39,424 nt of DNA. Origin: Streptomyces himastatinicus ATCC 53653 (lineage in GTDB: Bacteria; Actinomycetota; Actinomycetes; Streptomycetales; Streptomycetaceae). A model generated the notes under the pieces. The model was given only the letters and a program-made list of their open reading frames with translations. It ran no database searches and was not told the origin of the DNA. The DNA lies in assembly GCF_000158915.1 (NCBI RefSeq), contig NZ_GG657754.1:4291540-4330963 (forward strand), given 5' to 3'. Positions 7,431 through 18,320 of this stretch are shown in pieces; position 1 is the stretch's first letter; every line of letters begins with the position of its first letter. The position numbers and the translations under genes were made by a program.

Positions 7431-8771
7431 ATGCCTCGATTAGCTCTTCGCGTGGTGGCGGCGGTACTGGGCACGCTGGCACTTGTGGTCGGCTGCGACG
7501 GCGGCGATGGCGGATCGGACAAAGGCCGGCGACCGTCCGGTGCGCAGGTGACGATCCGCGTGCCTGCCGATGCCCCGACGATCTCGGCTGCGGTGTCCTT
7601 GGCCCGGCCCGGTGACCTGGTGCTGATCGCCCCGGGCGTCTACCACGAGTCGGTGAAGATCGACACGGCTCGCATCACCCTTCGCGGCGCGTCCCGGCAC
7701 AAGGTCGTCATCGACGGGCGGTTGCGGCAGCCGAACGGTGTCGTCGTCGCGGCGCCCGGAGTGGCCGTGGAGAACCTGACCGTGGAGAACAACACGCAGA
7801 ACGGGGTGCTGGTCACCGGTTCGGCGGCGGCCGCCGCCGGGCTGCCGGGGCAGAGCGGCCACTACGACACCGGCGACGAGCCCGTCACCTTCCTGAAGTC
7901 GTTCCTGGTCTCGCATGTGACCGCGACCCGCAACGGGCTGTACGGCATCTACGCGTTCTCCGCGCAGAACGGTGTCATCGAGCGTTCGTACACCTCGGGC
8001 GGGGCCGACTCGGGTATCTACGTCGGGCAGTGCAAGCCGTGTCACATCGTGGTGCGGGACAACATCGCCGAACTCAACGCGGTCGGTTACGAAGGCACCA
8101 ACGCCAGCGGCGACATGTACGTGGTCCGCAACCGTCTGGTCGGCAACCGGGTCGGCCTGACCACCAACTCCGACCACCAGGAGAAGCTGCTCCCGCAGCG
8201 GGACGCCGTCATCGCGGGCAATCTGATCGCCGCCAACCAGCAGCGGGCCACCCCGCAGCAGGCCGACGGCGGATGGGGCACCGGCATCGGCATCGACGGC
8301 GGCAGCGACAACCAGTTCGTCCGTAACCGCGTCGCCGACAACAGCAACGCCGGGCTGGTGATCACCGCGACCGCCGACATGGCGTCGGTCGGCAACCGGA
8401 TCGTGGACAACACGTTCACCGGCAACGGAGTCGACGTCGGCTGGACGTTCCCCACCGCCACCCGGGGGCGGGGCAACTGCCTGCGCGGCAACGATCTGCG
8501 CACCACGGTGCCCGTCCGGCTCGCGACCACCGCGTCCTGTCCGCTGCCCGCCAAGTCGCCCTCGCCAGGCGGCCGGTGGGCGATGCCGACGGCACCTGGC
8601 GGCATCCCGTTCACCGAGGTCGCGGCGCCTGGCCGACAGCCGCAGTTCCCCCACGCCACCACTACGGGCGCCACCGTCGTCCCGGCCGTTCCGGCCCCGC
8701 CGGACATGGCGGACATCCCGCTGCCGCCGGTGTCCCTGCTTGCCGAGGACGCGCGGGTGCGAGCCTCCTGA
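7431..8771 (+). CDS. right-handed beta-helix lipoprotein (pectate-lyase-like fold)
   Basis: A 446-residue secreted lipoprotein. A short signal ends at LALVVGC, with a lipobox Cys about residue 19 and a Gly/Asp-rich linker. Next comes VTIRVPADAPTISAAVSLARPGDLVLIAPGVYHESVKI, the start of a parallel beta-helix. It continues as irregular coils such as GVVVAAPGVAVENLTVENN, NGLYGIYAFSAQNGVIERSY and a ladder of Asn/Gly turns. The closest families are NosD/pectate-lyase-like and DUF1565-type carbohydrate-binding helices; no lyase active site is evident. Codon 4 (7440-7442) is TTA, so translation in Streptomyces would need the bldA tRNA. The start is at 7431; upstream in-frame residues do not look like signal sequence. 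Confidence 0.8.
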   Translation: MPRLALRVVAAVLGTLALVVGCDGGDGGSDKGRRPSGAQVTIRVPADAPTISAAVSLARPGDLVLIAPGVYHESVKIDTARITLRGASRHKVVIDGRLRQPNGVVVAAPGVAVENLTVENNTQNGVLVTGSAAAAAGLPGQSGHYDTGDEPVTFLKSFLVSHVTATRNGLYGIYAFSAQNGVIERSYTSGGADSGIYVGQCKPCHIVVRDNIAELNAVGYEGTNASGDMYVVRNRLVGNRVGLTTNSDHQEKLLPQRDAVIAGNLIAANQQRATPQQADGGWGTGIGIDGGSDNQFVRNRVADNSNAGLVITATADMASVGNRIVDNTFTGNGVDVGWTFPTATRGRGNCLRGNDLRTTVPVRLATTASCPLPAKSPSPGGRWAMPTAPGGIPFTEVAAPGRQPQFPHATTTGATVVPAVPAPPDMADIPLPPVSLLAEDARVRAS

Positions 8772-8778
8772 ACAGCGG

Positions 8779-9585
8779 CTACCGCGTCGGGGTGACTCCG
8801 GGGACCGGCTTGACCGGAACGTACTTCTGGGTGTCGAAATCGATGACCACCGGCCGCGACACGGAACCCACGCTGACGCGCACCCGGTACATGGTGCCGT
8901 CCGAACCGACCCAGTAGCGCACCCTGTTCGCCGTACCGGAGCGGTCACGGGAGGACGGCCCGGTCATGACGTCCACCCAATGCCCGTCCACCTGATCCCG
9001 TCCCCACCAGGCGGCGCCGTTCTGCGGCATGAGTTGGGCGTTGTCCGGCCGGTCGCTGCCGAGACCGAGTGCGATGGCCAGCGAACTGTCCAGCGCGCTG
9101 CCGGACGACTGGAGCGGACGGCCGTACCAGCCCGAGCGGGGCGGCGACGCGGGTGGGTGTGCCGGGGCGTTCGCCATCGGGTGGACGGCCACCGAGGTGG
9201 CCGTCCACTCGATCAGCCCGTCGCTGGATGTGTCGCGCCCAGTGCCGTGCACCACGCCGTAACCGAGCTTGCGTCGGTAGTCGACGGACCCGGTGACGAT
9301 CAGCCCACCGGCGGTGCCCGGCACGGTGATCGTCACCGCGCGGCCGTGCGCCTCGTAGTTACGGAACCGCGTCATCGCCAGCCGGTTCACCTCATCCGAC
9401 GTCAGCGCGCGCGGACCGCTGGGGCCAGAGCCGCCGCCGGTGGCCAGGAACACGGCCACCGCGACGGCCGCTACGCCGATGACCGCTGCCACCCAGCGTG
9501 GCCGCGGCCATCGGCGCCGGTCAGCCGCACGGCCAGGTAGAGGTTGCCGGGTTCGCACGCTCCGCACGCGGCTCGACGCTGACAC
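8779..9585 (-). CDS. membrane-anchored extracytoplasmic protein of unknown function
   Basis: 268 residues. A basic N-terminus (about 30 residues rich in Arg) leads into one transmembrane helix (WVAAVIGVAAVAVAVFLATGG, about 31-51), then an outside domain of about 215 residues. That domain has beta-rich stretches (AVTITVPGTAGGLIVTGSVDYRRKLGYGVVHG; RYWVGSDGTMYRVRVSV), resembling lipoprotein-type lipid- or ligand-binding folds, but I cannot assign a family. It converges with the beta-helix gene and lies just upstream, on the same strand, of the surface-protein gene, with only 18 bp between them. The two may be transcribed together. Confidence 0.65.
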   Translation of the reverse strand: MSASSRVRSVRTRQPLPGRAADRRRWPRPRWVAAVIGVAAVAVAVFLATGGGSGPSGPRALTSDEVNRLAMTRFRNYEAHGRAVTITVPGTAGGLIVTGSVDYRRKLGYGVVHGTGRDTSSDGLIEWTATSVAVHPMANAPAHPPASPPRSGWYGRPLQSSGSALDSSLAIALGLGSDRPDNAQLMPQNGAAWWGRDQVDGHWVDVMTGPSSRDRSGTANRVRYWVGSDGTMYRVRVSVGSVSRPVVIDFDTQKYVPVKPVPGVTPTR

Positions 9586-9603
9586 TTTTCCGATTTCCCC
9601 TGT

Positions 9604-12210
9604 TCAGTGTTTCTGGGCGCGACGCTTCCGGCTCATGAACGCGATGGCCAGACCCGCGCCCACCAGCAGACCGACGAGGGCGATCGCCTCTGGCAGCCCG
9701 GACATACCGGTGAGCGCCAGCGACCCCCTGCTCCCACCGGAACCCGTACTCCCACCGGCCGGGCCCGGGTTGGCAGGCGGCGCGCCTGACGGCGGCGAGG
9801 CCGGGCCGGGTGGCGAGGTCGGGTCCGGGGCCGGTGATGAGGTCGGCGTCGGGTTCGCGGTATCGGTCGGCGTCGGGCCCGGGGTCGCGGTATCGGTCGG
9901 GGTCGGGCTCGGGTTCGCCGTATCGGTCGGGGTCGGGGTCGGCGTTGCCTTCGGGATGTACACCCCGGCGTCGATCGTGTGATCGACCCTGCCCGGCTTG
10001 TCCGGCGCCGTGACAGGCGCGGAGCCGTCGCACAACCGACCGGTGGTCGGCGGGGTCACATTGGAGTCATGCGCACGGTTGCCACCGGCTCGCGGGAGCG
10101 TGAACCGCAGGTCGCTCGCCGCGGGCTGGTCGGGCACCTTGCTGGTGTCCGCGGTGCACACGTCGAACTGCACCGTGTACTTCGCGCCCGGCGTGAGCTC
10201 GTACTCGGCGCCGACACCACCGAAGTAGTACTCGCCGTCGGCATTGGTCCTGGTCGTGGCGACCTGCTTGCCGTCCGCGTCCAGCAGGTTGATCGTCGCC
10301 CCCGGCAGCAGCACGTGCCCCGGGTCCTGGATCCCGTTGTGGTCGCCGTCGAACCACACGACGTTGCCGATCTGGATCGGCGCGTTCGCCGCCGCGTACG
10401 CGATGTCACCGAGCCCGCCGGCCTTGCCGAACCCGCCTTGTTCCCGGCTGACGAACTGGAACCCGTTGGCCTTGGGGTTGTTGCCCGGGCCCTGACCGGT
10501 CGTGATGTCGTGGTACCCGGTCCCTGAGGTCGCGACGTCGACGACCGGGTCGAACTCCGTGCTGGCGACCCACTGCTGCTGCGGGATGTAGGCCACCGAT
10601 CCCAGCGCGGTCTCCTTGTGCGCGTTGGCGTAAGAGTCGCCCGGGAAGTATTCGACGACACCGGCGGGCTGGCCGCCACTGTTGGCGGGGGTGGCGTGGT
10701 TGGGGCAGCTCCCGGTGCCTTCCCACGCGTATTCACCGGTGGGAGTGGCGCAGACCATGGTGATGTCACCACCGGACATGGCGTTTTCCGCCGTGTCGTT
10801 CCCCGGGCGGGGGTCCAGCCCTCCCCAGCTGAGCACGTCCATGAACCGGTCGCGGAAACCCAGGATCATCGAGCCGTCGCGGGCGAAGGCGAGGGAGGAC
10901 AGCTCCGGCTGCGGATCGATGAAGACGCCGCCCGCCTTCCGGTCGTCCCACGTGTCCAGGCTGGTGTTCCACGGGTTCCAGTGGGTGGCCTTGTCGCCGG
11001 AACCGAAGACGCTGCCGCGTTCGGCCGTGAGCGGGTGGCTCAGCACCGTGGTGAACCGCTTGCCGTCGTAGGTGGAGACGAAGGCTTTCAGATCCGCACG
11101 CTGCTGCGTGCTCTCCGCGCTGCACACGCCGCCCACGTACAGCGTGTTGTTGTGGACCTGGAGACCGAACGGCCGCCAGTCGTCGGGGCTCGCGCACCCC
11201 GGGTCCGGGATCGGCACCGTCGCCTCGGGCTCCGAGGCGGTGTTCCCTGTCGCGTCGAAGCTCACCAGGCTGCGGGTCCGCAGGTTCACCGCGTACAGCG
11301 TGGAGCCGTCCTCCGACAGGGCCAGGCCACCGATGCTCTCCTTGCCCGGCGCGTCGGTGAACCCGGGATCCTTGATCATGTTGGCGGTGTCGTGCTCCGT
11401 CACCGCGGCGTCCGGTACGCGCGCGAACAGCTGTGGCGCACCCGAGCCGTTGACCGGCACCGTGTAGATCGCGCCCCCGCCCTGCGGCCCGTACGGGGCG
11501 TACCGGCGGGCGAACGCGCTCTGGAACAGCTGGCTCCGGTCCTTGTCGTACGCCAACCCGAACGTCGTGCCCACCTGGTCCTGCGTGGCCAGCGTCTCCG
11601 GGCACGCCACATCGCTGGGACACGTGCCCCGGGTCTTCGTCCCGAACGCCACCAGCGCCCGGTTGTCCGTCCCGTTGGCACCGTTGTGGACCGGTACGAA
11701 GTACCGCGAGTCCGGCAGCGCGTAGTCGGCCGGGTCCCAGACCCCCGTCACCACCGAGGCGTTCTTTCCGTCCGACACGTCCACGAACGACGTGAAGCTG
11801 TTGAAGTGGTTCTCCGCCGTCGACGCGGGCGCCGCCCGCAGATAGTCGCTGTACGGCGCCGGGATGCTGACGTCGACGCGGTACTGGCCGCCGCTCAGCA
11901 CCGTCGACTGCGCCACCACGACCTTTCCGGTGGCATCCGTGACACCGCTGACGACGTGCCCGGCGGGGTCGGAGATCTGCACCTTCATGCCCCGCTGCGG
12001 CACGTCCATCGTCGCGTTGATCACGCCGGTGCCGAAGAAGTCGCGCAGCACCTCGACCGTCAGCGTGCCGTCGGCGGTCGAAGCGGCGGCCGGTCCGGCC
12101 GTCGCTCCCACGGCGCCGCCTGCCAGCAAGAGAAGAGATAGCCCTATGCGCGCCGGCAGCCCCGCGAGCCTGCGGGCCGACCGGCATGAGTCTCTGCCGA
12201 CTCTGTTCAT
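9604..12210 (-). CDS. LAxTG sortase-anchored surface protein, beta-propeller plus SdrD-B domain
   Basis: 868 residues; the start at 12210 gives a signal peptide (RIGLSLLLLAGGAVGATAG, cleavage near AAA-STADG). Domains in order: a prealbumin-like beta domain (about 40-160); a long repeat region resembling a YncE/SMP-type beta-propeller (about 170-600; GGLALSEDGSTLYAVNL, NNTLYVGGVCS); an SdrD B-like domain (IGNVVWFDGDHNGIQDPG, about 620-740); a Pro/Thr stalk of decapeptide repeats; and a C-terminal LALTG sorting motif (about 831-835), a hydrophobic helix and an RKRR tail. LAxTG is the class E sortase signal, so the protein should be linked to the cell wall. No sortase gene is in the window. Function may be adhesion or matrix binding (inference). 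Confidence 0.87.
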   Translation of the reverse strand: MNRVGRDSCRSARRLAGLPARIGLSLLLLAGGAVGATAGPAAASTADGTLTVEVLRDFFGTGVINATMDVPQRGMKVQISDPAGHVVSGVTDATGKVVVAQSTVLSGGQYRVDVSIPAPYSDYLRAAPASTAENHFNSFTSFVDVSDGKNASVVTGVWDPADYALPDSRYFVPVHNGANGTDNRALVAFGTKTRGTCPSDVACPETLATQDQVGTTFGLAYDKDRSQLFQSAFARRYAPYGPQGGGAIYTVPVNGSGAPQLFARVPDAAVTEHDTANMIKDPGFTDAPGKESIGGLALSEDGSTLYAVNLRTRSLVSFDATGNTASEPEATVPIPDPGCASPDDWRPFGLQVHNNTLYVGGVCSAESTQQRADLKAFVSTYDGKRFTTVLSHPLTAERGSVFGSGDKATHWNPWNTSLDTWDDRKAGGVFIDPQPELSSLAFARDGSMILGFRDRFMDVLSWGGLDPRPGNDTAENAMSGGDITMVCATPTGEYAWEGTGSCPNHATPANSGGQPAGVVEYFPGDSYANAHKETALGSVAYIPQQQWVASTEFDPVVDVATSGTGYHDITTGQGPGNNPKANGFQFVSREQGGFGKAGGLGDIAYAAANAPIQIGNVVWFDGDHNGIQDPGHVLLPGATINLLDADGKQVATTRTNADGEYYFGGVGAEYELTPGAKYTVQFDVCTADTSKVPDQPAASDLRFTLPRAGGNRAHDSNVTPPTTGRLCDGSAPVTAPDKPGRVDHTIDAGVYIPKATPTPTPTDTANPSPTPTDTATPGPTPTDTANPTPTSSPAPDPTSPPGPASPPSGAPPANPGPAGGSTGSGGSRGSLALTGMSGLPEAIALVGLLVGAGLAIAFMSRKRRAQKH
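9846..9945 (-). repeat. 30-bp tandem repeats coding for Pro/Thr stalk
   Basis: The motif TATCGGTCGG recurs at 9861, 9891 and 9921, an exact 30-bp period. The translated unit is PTPTDTANPS with small variants. It forms the extended wall-spanning stalk before the LALTG signal. Such coding repeats readily change copy number and so stalk length. Confidence 0.8.
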
Positions 12211-12593
12211 GGCATCACACTCCACACTTCTCTTGTGGTGAAACGAAGCCCCCGCTTGTCGCCGCACGTCCACGGAAAAGAAAAAGGGGCCCACCGCTGT
12301 TGCGTGGACCGCTTTGTGATGATCGCTTCAGGGTATTGCGGACGAGCCGTAAGCGCCGTGACCCAGGAAAAGCGAACGCGCGTTCAGGGCCTTGCGCAGG
12401 ACCGCCCCGGGTTGTGTCTTTTCGCAGCTCAACCACGGCACCCTCGCCCCCACCACCGACCTCACCGACCGCCATCGCGAGCAGCGCGCGATATCTTATG
12501 CGTTGGGGCGTCATATTTGTTATGCGGAAAGAGTGTTCGAAAGGCACTCCGAACGTGAGGCTGAACGCCGGTTCGAAATGGCCCCGGTGGGTA
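12211..12593 (-). other. 383-bp intergenic region upstream of surface-protein gene
   Basis: No convincing gene is seen; a frame at 12215-12547 lacks a ribosome-binding site and recognisable content. It holds a terminator-like hairpin at 12277-12310 and an AT-rich patch at 12490-12530 (CATAAGATATCG and CATAACAAATATG on the minus strand) that is the most promoter-like stretch. It separates the response-regulator stop from the surface-protein start; both read leftward. Confidence 0.6.
12277..12310 (-). terminator. intrinsic terminator / possible attenuator
   Basis: On the minus strand GGTCCAC, a 9-nt loop and GTGGGCC (one T-G pair) are followed by CCTTTTTCTTTT, a true U-tract, which is rare in this group. 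It lies 67-100 bp before the surface-protein ATG and about 285 bp after the response-regulator stop. CGTGGAC at 12268-12274 could pair with the first arm instead, giving an alternative fold. It either ends the two-component operon or attenuates the surface-protein message. Confidence 0.65.
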
Positions 12594-13253
12594 TCAGGTC
12601 GCCAGGCCCTGGCGGTAGGCGTAGACGACTGCCTGGACGCGGTCGCGGAGATCGAGTTTGGTGAGGATGCGGGAGACGAAGGTTTTGACGGTCTCCTGGC
12701 TGATCTGGAGGGCCGCGGCGATTTCGCTGTTGGAGCGGCCGTCCGCGATGAGGCGAAGGACCTCCAGCTCGCGCGGGGTCAGCGGGTTGTCGTGCGGGGT
12801 GCCCGCGGCGGGCCGGATCCGGGCGGCGTACGTGCCCACGAGCTTGCGCGTCACCTCGGGGTCCAGCAGGGCCGCGCCGGTGGCCACGGTCCGGATCCCG
12901 TGCAGCAGTTGGGACGGCGGCGCGTCTTTGAGCAGAAACCCGCTCGCCCCCGCGCGCAGCGCCTCGTAGACGTACTCGTCCAGGTTGAACGTCGTCACCA
13001 CGAGCACCTTGACCTGCTGCGGCACCCCGGCACCGGCGAGCAGGCGGGTTGCCTCGATGCCGTCGAGCACCGGCATGCGTACATCCATCACCACGACGTC
13101 CGGGCGCAGCCGGCCGGCCAGGTCGACCGCGGCCTGCCCGTCCTCGCACTCGCCCACCACCTCGAGGTCGGGCTGGGCGTCGATGATCGTCACCAGCCCG
13201 GTACGGACCAGCACCTGGTCATCGCAGACCAGGACCCGGATCGGCGCGGTCAC
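12594..13253 (-). CDS. NarL/LuxR-type response regulator
   Basis: 219 residues. The receiver domain has the acidic pair DD (11-12) and phospho-acceptor D57 in VVVMDVRMP; a switch Thr and a Lys (KDAPP) follow. The C-terminal LuxR-type HTH (about 153-196) reads LTPRELEVLRLIADGRSN then EIAAALQISQETVKTFVSRI. The GTG start at 13253 overlaps the kinase TGA stop (GTGA), so it is translated in a coupled way with its partner kinase. It should bind DNA as a phosphorylated dimer. The targets are unknown; the downstream surface-protein gene or the operon itself are candidates by position. Confidence 0.93.
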   Translation of the reverse strand: MTAPIRVLVCDDQVLVRTGLVTIIDAQPDLEVVGECEDGQAAVDLAGRLRPDVVVMDVRMPVLDGIEATRLLAGAGVPQQVKVLVVTTFNLDEYVYEALRAGASGFLLKDAPPSQLLHGIRTVATGAALLDPEVTRKLVGTYAARIRPAAGTPHDNPLTPRELEVLRLIADGRSNSEIAAALQISQETVKTFVSRILTKLDLRDRVQAVVYAYRQGLAT

Positions 13254-14443
13254 GACGGGCTCCCCGCGGGTATGCGTGCCCGGACGACGAAGCCACCGGC
13301 CGACCGCGCGCCCGCTTGGAAGTCGCCGCCCAGGACGTCGACCCGTTCGCGGAGACCGGCGAGACCCCGGCCGCTCCCGCCGGGGGAGGCGGCCCGCGAG
13401 CCGGAACCGTCCGTGCTGACCTCCACGGTGATCTCCCTGTGGCCGTGGCGCACCCGGACCGAAGTGCGGCTTCCGTGAGCGTACTTGAGGGCGTTCGTCA
13501 GAGCCTCCTGTACGACCCGGTACGCCACGAGGTCGGCGCTGCCGGTCGACTCCGCGGGCGTGCCCTCCTCGGTGAACTCCACCGGCTGCCCGGCCCGGCG
13601 CGTCTGCTCCACGAGCGTGAGGACCCGGCCGATGTGCGGTTTCCTGGCGTCGGTGCCGTGATCGGTGCCGTGGTCGGTGCCGTAGTCGGGGTTGAGCAGG
13701 TCGAGCAGGTGCCGCAGGTCGGCGATGGCCAGCCGGCCGGTATCGGTGACCGCGTTCAGGGCCTGGTCGAGGCGATCGGGCGCGGTGGTCAGATAGCGCG
13801 CCGCCTCGGCCTGCACGACCATCGCGGTGACGTGGTGGGTCACGACATCGTGGAGCTCGCGGGCGATGCGGGTGCGTTCGGCGGCGCGGGTGTCCTCGGC
13901 CACGCGGCGGCGCCGCTCGGCCTCCGCGGTACGGGTGGCGCGCAGCCACCCCCCGATGCCCCACGGGAGGGCCAGCGCCACGTAGTACAGCGCGAACTCG
14001 CTCGGCGACTCACCCGAACCGAGCCGGAAGAGCGCGACCGCCAGCGGTACGTACGCCACGGAGAAGAGGAGCGCGGTGGCGCGCCGGTGCCGTTCCAGAT
14101 GGGCGCCCGCGCTCAGCAGCGCGACGGGCACCGCGGTCCCCGCGAACGAGTGGTAGCCGCGGAGCTGGTCGACCGCGAAGCCGAGCGACACCAGGGCGAG
14201 AGCGACGACCGGCCACCGCCGGCGCACGGCGAGCGGAAGGCACTGGAGGGCGACCGCCACGACGGCCGCCGCGTCGAAGGGGCGGGCGGGCAGACCGCCG
14301 AGCTGCGTCCCGTGGTTGTGGAACGCCGGTACGAGCGACGCGGCGAGGAGCAGCAGCCCGAGCGGGAGATCCCGCACCGTGACGTCGGACCGGTGCCATA
14401 TCTCCGGGATCCGCATCTCCGGGATCCGCCGAAGACTGATCAC
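13250..14443 (-). CDS. DesK/NarX-type sensor histidine kinase
   Basis: 397 residues from a GTG at 14443 that overlaps the protease stop (GTGA). About five membrane segments occupy residues 25-170, with almost no extracytoplasmic loop, suggesting membrane-state or intramembrane sensing. A HisKA_3 dimerisation helix carries ARELHDVV with phospho-acceptor H198. The N box is VVQEALTNALKYA (about 310-322), the degenerate G1 box is STDGSGS, and the G2 region is GRGLAGLRERV. A short DYGTDHGTDHGTD repeat interrupts the linker between dimerisation and ATPase domains. It is an operon partner of the response regulator at 12594 and the protease at 14440. Confidence 0.92.
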   Translation of the reverse strand: MISLRRIPEMRIPEIWHRSDVTVRDLPLGLLLLAASLVPAFHNHGTQLGGLPARPFDAAAVVAVALQCLPLAVRRRWPVVALALVSLGFAVDQLRGYHSFAGTAVPVALLSAGAHLERHRRATALLFSVAYVPLAVALFRLGSGESPSEFALYYVALALPWGIGGWLRATRTAEAERRRRVAEDTRAAERTRIARELHDVVTHHVTAMVVQAEAARYLTTAPDRLDQALNAVTDTGRLAIADLRHLLDLLNPDYGTDHGTDHGTDARKPHIGRVLTLVEQTRRAGQPVEFTEEGTPAESTGSADLVAYRVVQEALTNALKYAHGSRTSVRVRHGHREITVEVSTDGSGSRAASPGGSGRGLAGLRERVDVLGGDFQAGARSAGGFVVRARIPAGSPS

Positions 14444-15285
14444 CGGGTGAGTGTAGCGGCGGCCTCGGCCCGCTCGGCCCGCTCTGCGCGGCGGCGACGG
14501 GGCACCACATGGCCGCGCCGGTAGGCCAGCCACATGAACGCGATCGTCGTCAGGACGCCGAACAGCACCGAGTACACGCTTCCCTCCGGGCCGAAGTCAC
14601 CGCCGGTGAGCAGCTTCGGGCCCGACGTCGCGGAGTCCAGCAGTCCCTGGGGGGTGTCGTTGCCCGATACCTCGGTGCTGAAGATGCCGGAGGCGGCGAA
14701 GTTCCAGCCGAAGTGCAGGCCGATCGGCACCCACAGCTTGCGGGTGGCGACGTACGCGGCGGTGAGCATGCCGCCGGCCTCGACGGCGATGGCGGCGGCG
14801 CCCCACAGGCTGGCGTTCGGGTTGAGCAGGTGCGACAGGCCGAACAGCGCACCGGTCAGCACCAGCGCGATCCAGGTGCCGATGCGTTCTTCGGCGATCC
14901 GGAACAGGACGCCGCGGTACATCAGTTCCTCGGTCACCGCGGCGGCGGCCATGAAGCCTAAGAGTCCCACCGCGCCCGTTCCCGAGCCCAGGCCGTCGAC
15001 CTCGTAGTACCCGGAGGTGAAGAGGTTCACCATGACGGCCCCGAACAGCGCGACGCCGATCAGCATTCCGCGGCCTGTCGCGGCGGGGGCACCTTCCAGG
15101 GCCACCTCGGTGGACGGACGGCGCTCCGTCCGCCGCACCACCCACCCGTAGACCAGCACCGCGAGTACGGCTGTCGGAACGCCGATGGCCAGCGTGAGCC
15201 ACGGGTTCCCGTCCACCGCGGCAAGGCCCTGACCGCCGAGGAAAGCGACCGCCGCGACGGCCGCGAGCTGCCAGACCAGTCTCAT
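14440..15285 (-). CDS. CPBP (CAAX/Abi) family intramembrane metalloprotease
   Basis: 281 residues with about eight hydrophobic segments. Motif 1 is EELMYRG (E119, E120, R124), motif 2 is FGLSH (H152) and a third motif is HFGWN (H191, N195): the complete active site of CPBP glutamic-type intramembrane peptidases. The ATG at 15285 follows AAGGAG. It is first in a three-gene unit with the kinase and regulator, each joined by a GTGA overlap, so it probably shapes the same signal, for example by cleaving a membrane protein or peptide. Bacterial members are also used as bacteriocin immunity or maturation proteins; that alternative cannot be excluded. Confidence 0.9.
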   Translation of the reverse strand: MRLVWQLAAVAAVAFLGGQGLAAVDGNPWLTLAIGVPTAVLAVLVYGWVVRRTERRPSTEVALEGAPAATGRGMLIGVALFGAVMVNLFTSGYYEVDGLGSGTGAVGLLGFMAAAAVTEELMYRGVLFRIAEERIGTWIALVLTGALFGLSHLLNPNASLWGAAAIAVEAGGMLTAAYVATRKLWVPIGLHFGWNFAASGIFSTEVSGNDTPQGLLDSATSGPKLLTGGDFGPEGSVYSVLFGVLTTIAFMWLAYRRGHVVPRRRRAERAERAEAAATLTR

Positions 15286-15424
15286 GAAGACTCCTTCGCC
15301 CCATCCGCGGCCGGGGCGCCGCGGCTGCACCGGACGCTACGGATCCGCCGACCCGGAATCGTCACCTCACGGTGGACACCTGGGCGTAGCTCGCACGGGG
15401 GACAAGGCCGCCCGGTGGATCGCT

Positions 15425-17783
<2,359 letters not shown>

Positions 17784-17803
17784 CCGAGCAAAGCACTGTG
17801 GGG

Positions 17804-18250
17804 TCAGTCGAGGTCTCCGGTGTCCTTGAGGTGCTCCATGAACGCGGCGGCAATGCGCGGGCGGGGCCCCTCTGGAACGAGGGTGTCCGACAGTTCGGCC
17901 TCCAGGCCCCACTCCGTGTTGAACATGACGGCCACTCCCGTCGGCACCGCGTTGTTCGAGAGCCAGACGGCGAAGGCGGCCGCTGTGTGAACGGTGCAGT
18001 CCATGACGGACACGCCCTCGGGGTACAGCAGGGCCATGCCCTCCAGCTCTTCGTCGTCCAGGGTGATCCCGAAGTGCATGGACGATCCGCTGACCGGGCC
18101 GTCGGAGCCATCGTCGATGCGAATGAGCTCCTCGGGGTCGCGCTCACGCAGCAGGGTCTCCAGGCCCTCGTAGGTCAGTCCCCAGCTCTGCCCCTCCGGC
18201 GGGCTGAAGATGTACATGGTGCGGAGTTCGGCGATCTCTTCCGGTTCCAT
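17804..18250 (-). CDS. conserved-looking hypothetical protein, 148 aa
   Basis: A small acidic soluble protein. AGGAAG precedes the ATG at 18250. The sequence shows alternating strands and helices (ELRTMYIFSPPEGQSWGLTY, EELIRIDDGSDGPVSGSSMHFGI, EGMALLYPEGVSVMDCTVHTAA) with no signal peptide, membrane segment or known motif. Its size and acidity recall immunity-type proteins beside polymorphic toxins in actinobacteria, but no toxin is adjacent, so function is unknown. It is the last gene before the tRNA-derived repeat at 18321. Upstream in-frame codons cross the tRNA fragment and are not coding. Confidence 0.65.
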   Translation of the reverse strand: MEPEEIAELRTMYIFSPPEGQSWGLTYEGLETLLRERDPEELIRIDDGSDGPVSGSSMHFGITLDDEELEGMALLYPEGVSVMDCTVHTAAAFAVWLSNNAVPTGVAVMFNTEWGLEAELSDTLVPEGPRPRIAAAFMEHLKDTGDLD

Positions 18251-18320
18251 CGTGCTTCCTGTGAGGCGGGCGGCGGCGCCAGATCCCGTTCCCGTCAGCA
18301 CCGTTAGGTTCTGTCCCGGC

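Noticed and set aside
12215..12547. A 110-codon frame upstream of the surface-protein gene
   Set aside because: It has no ribosome-binding site and no recognisable content, and it spans the terminator hairpin.
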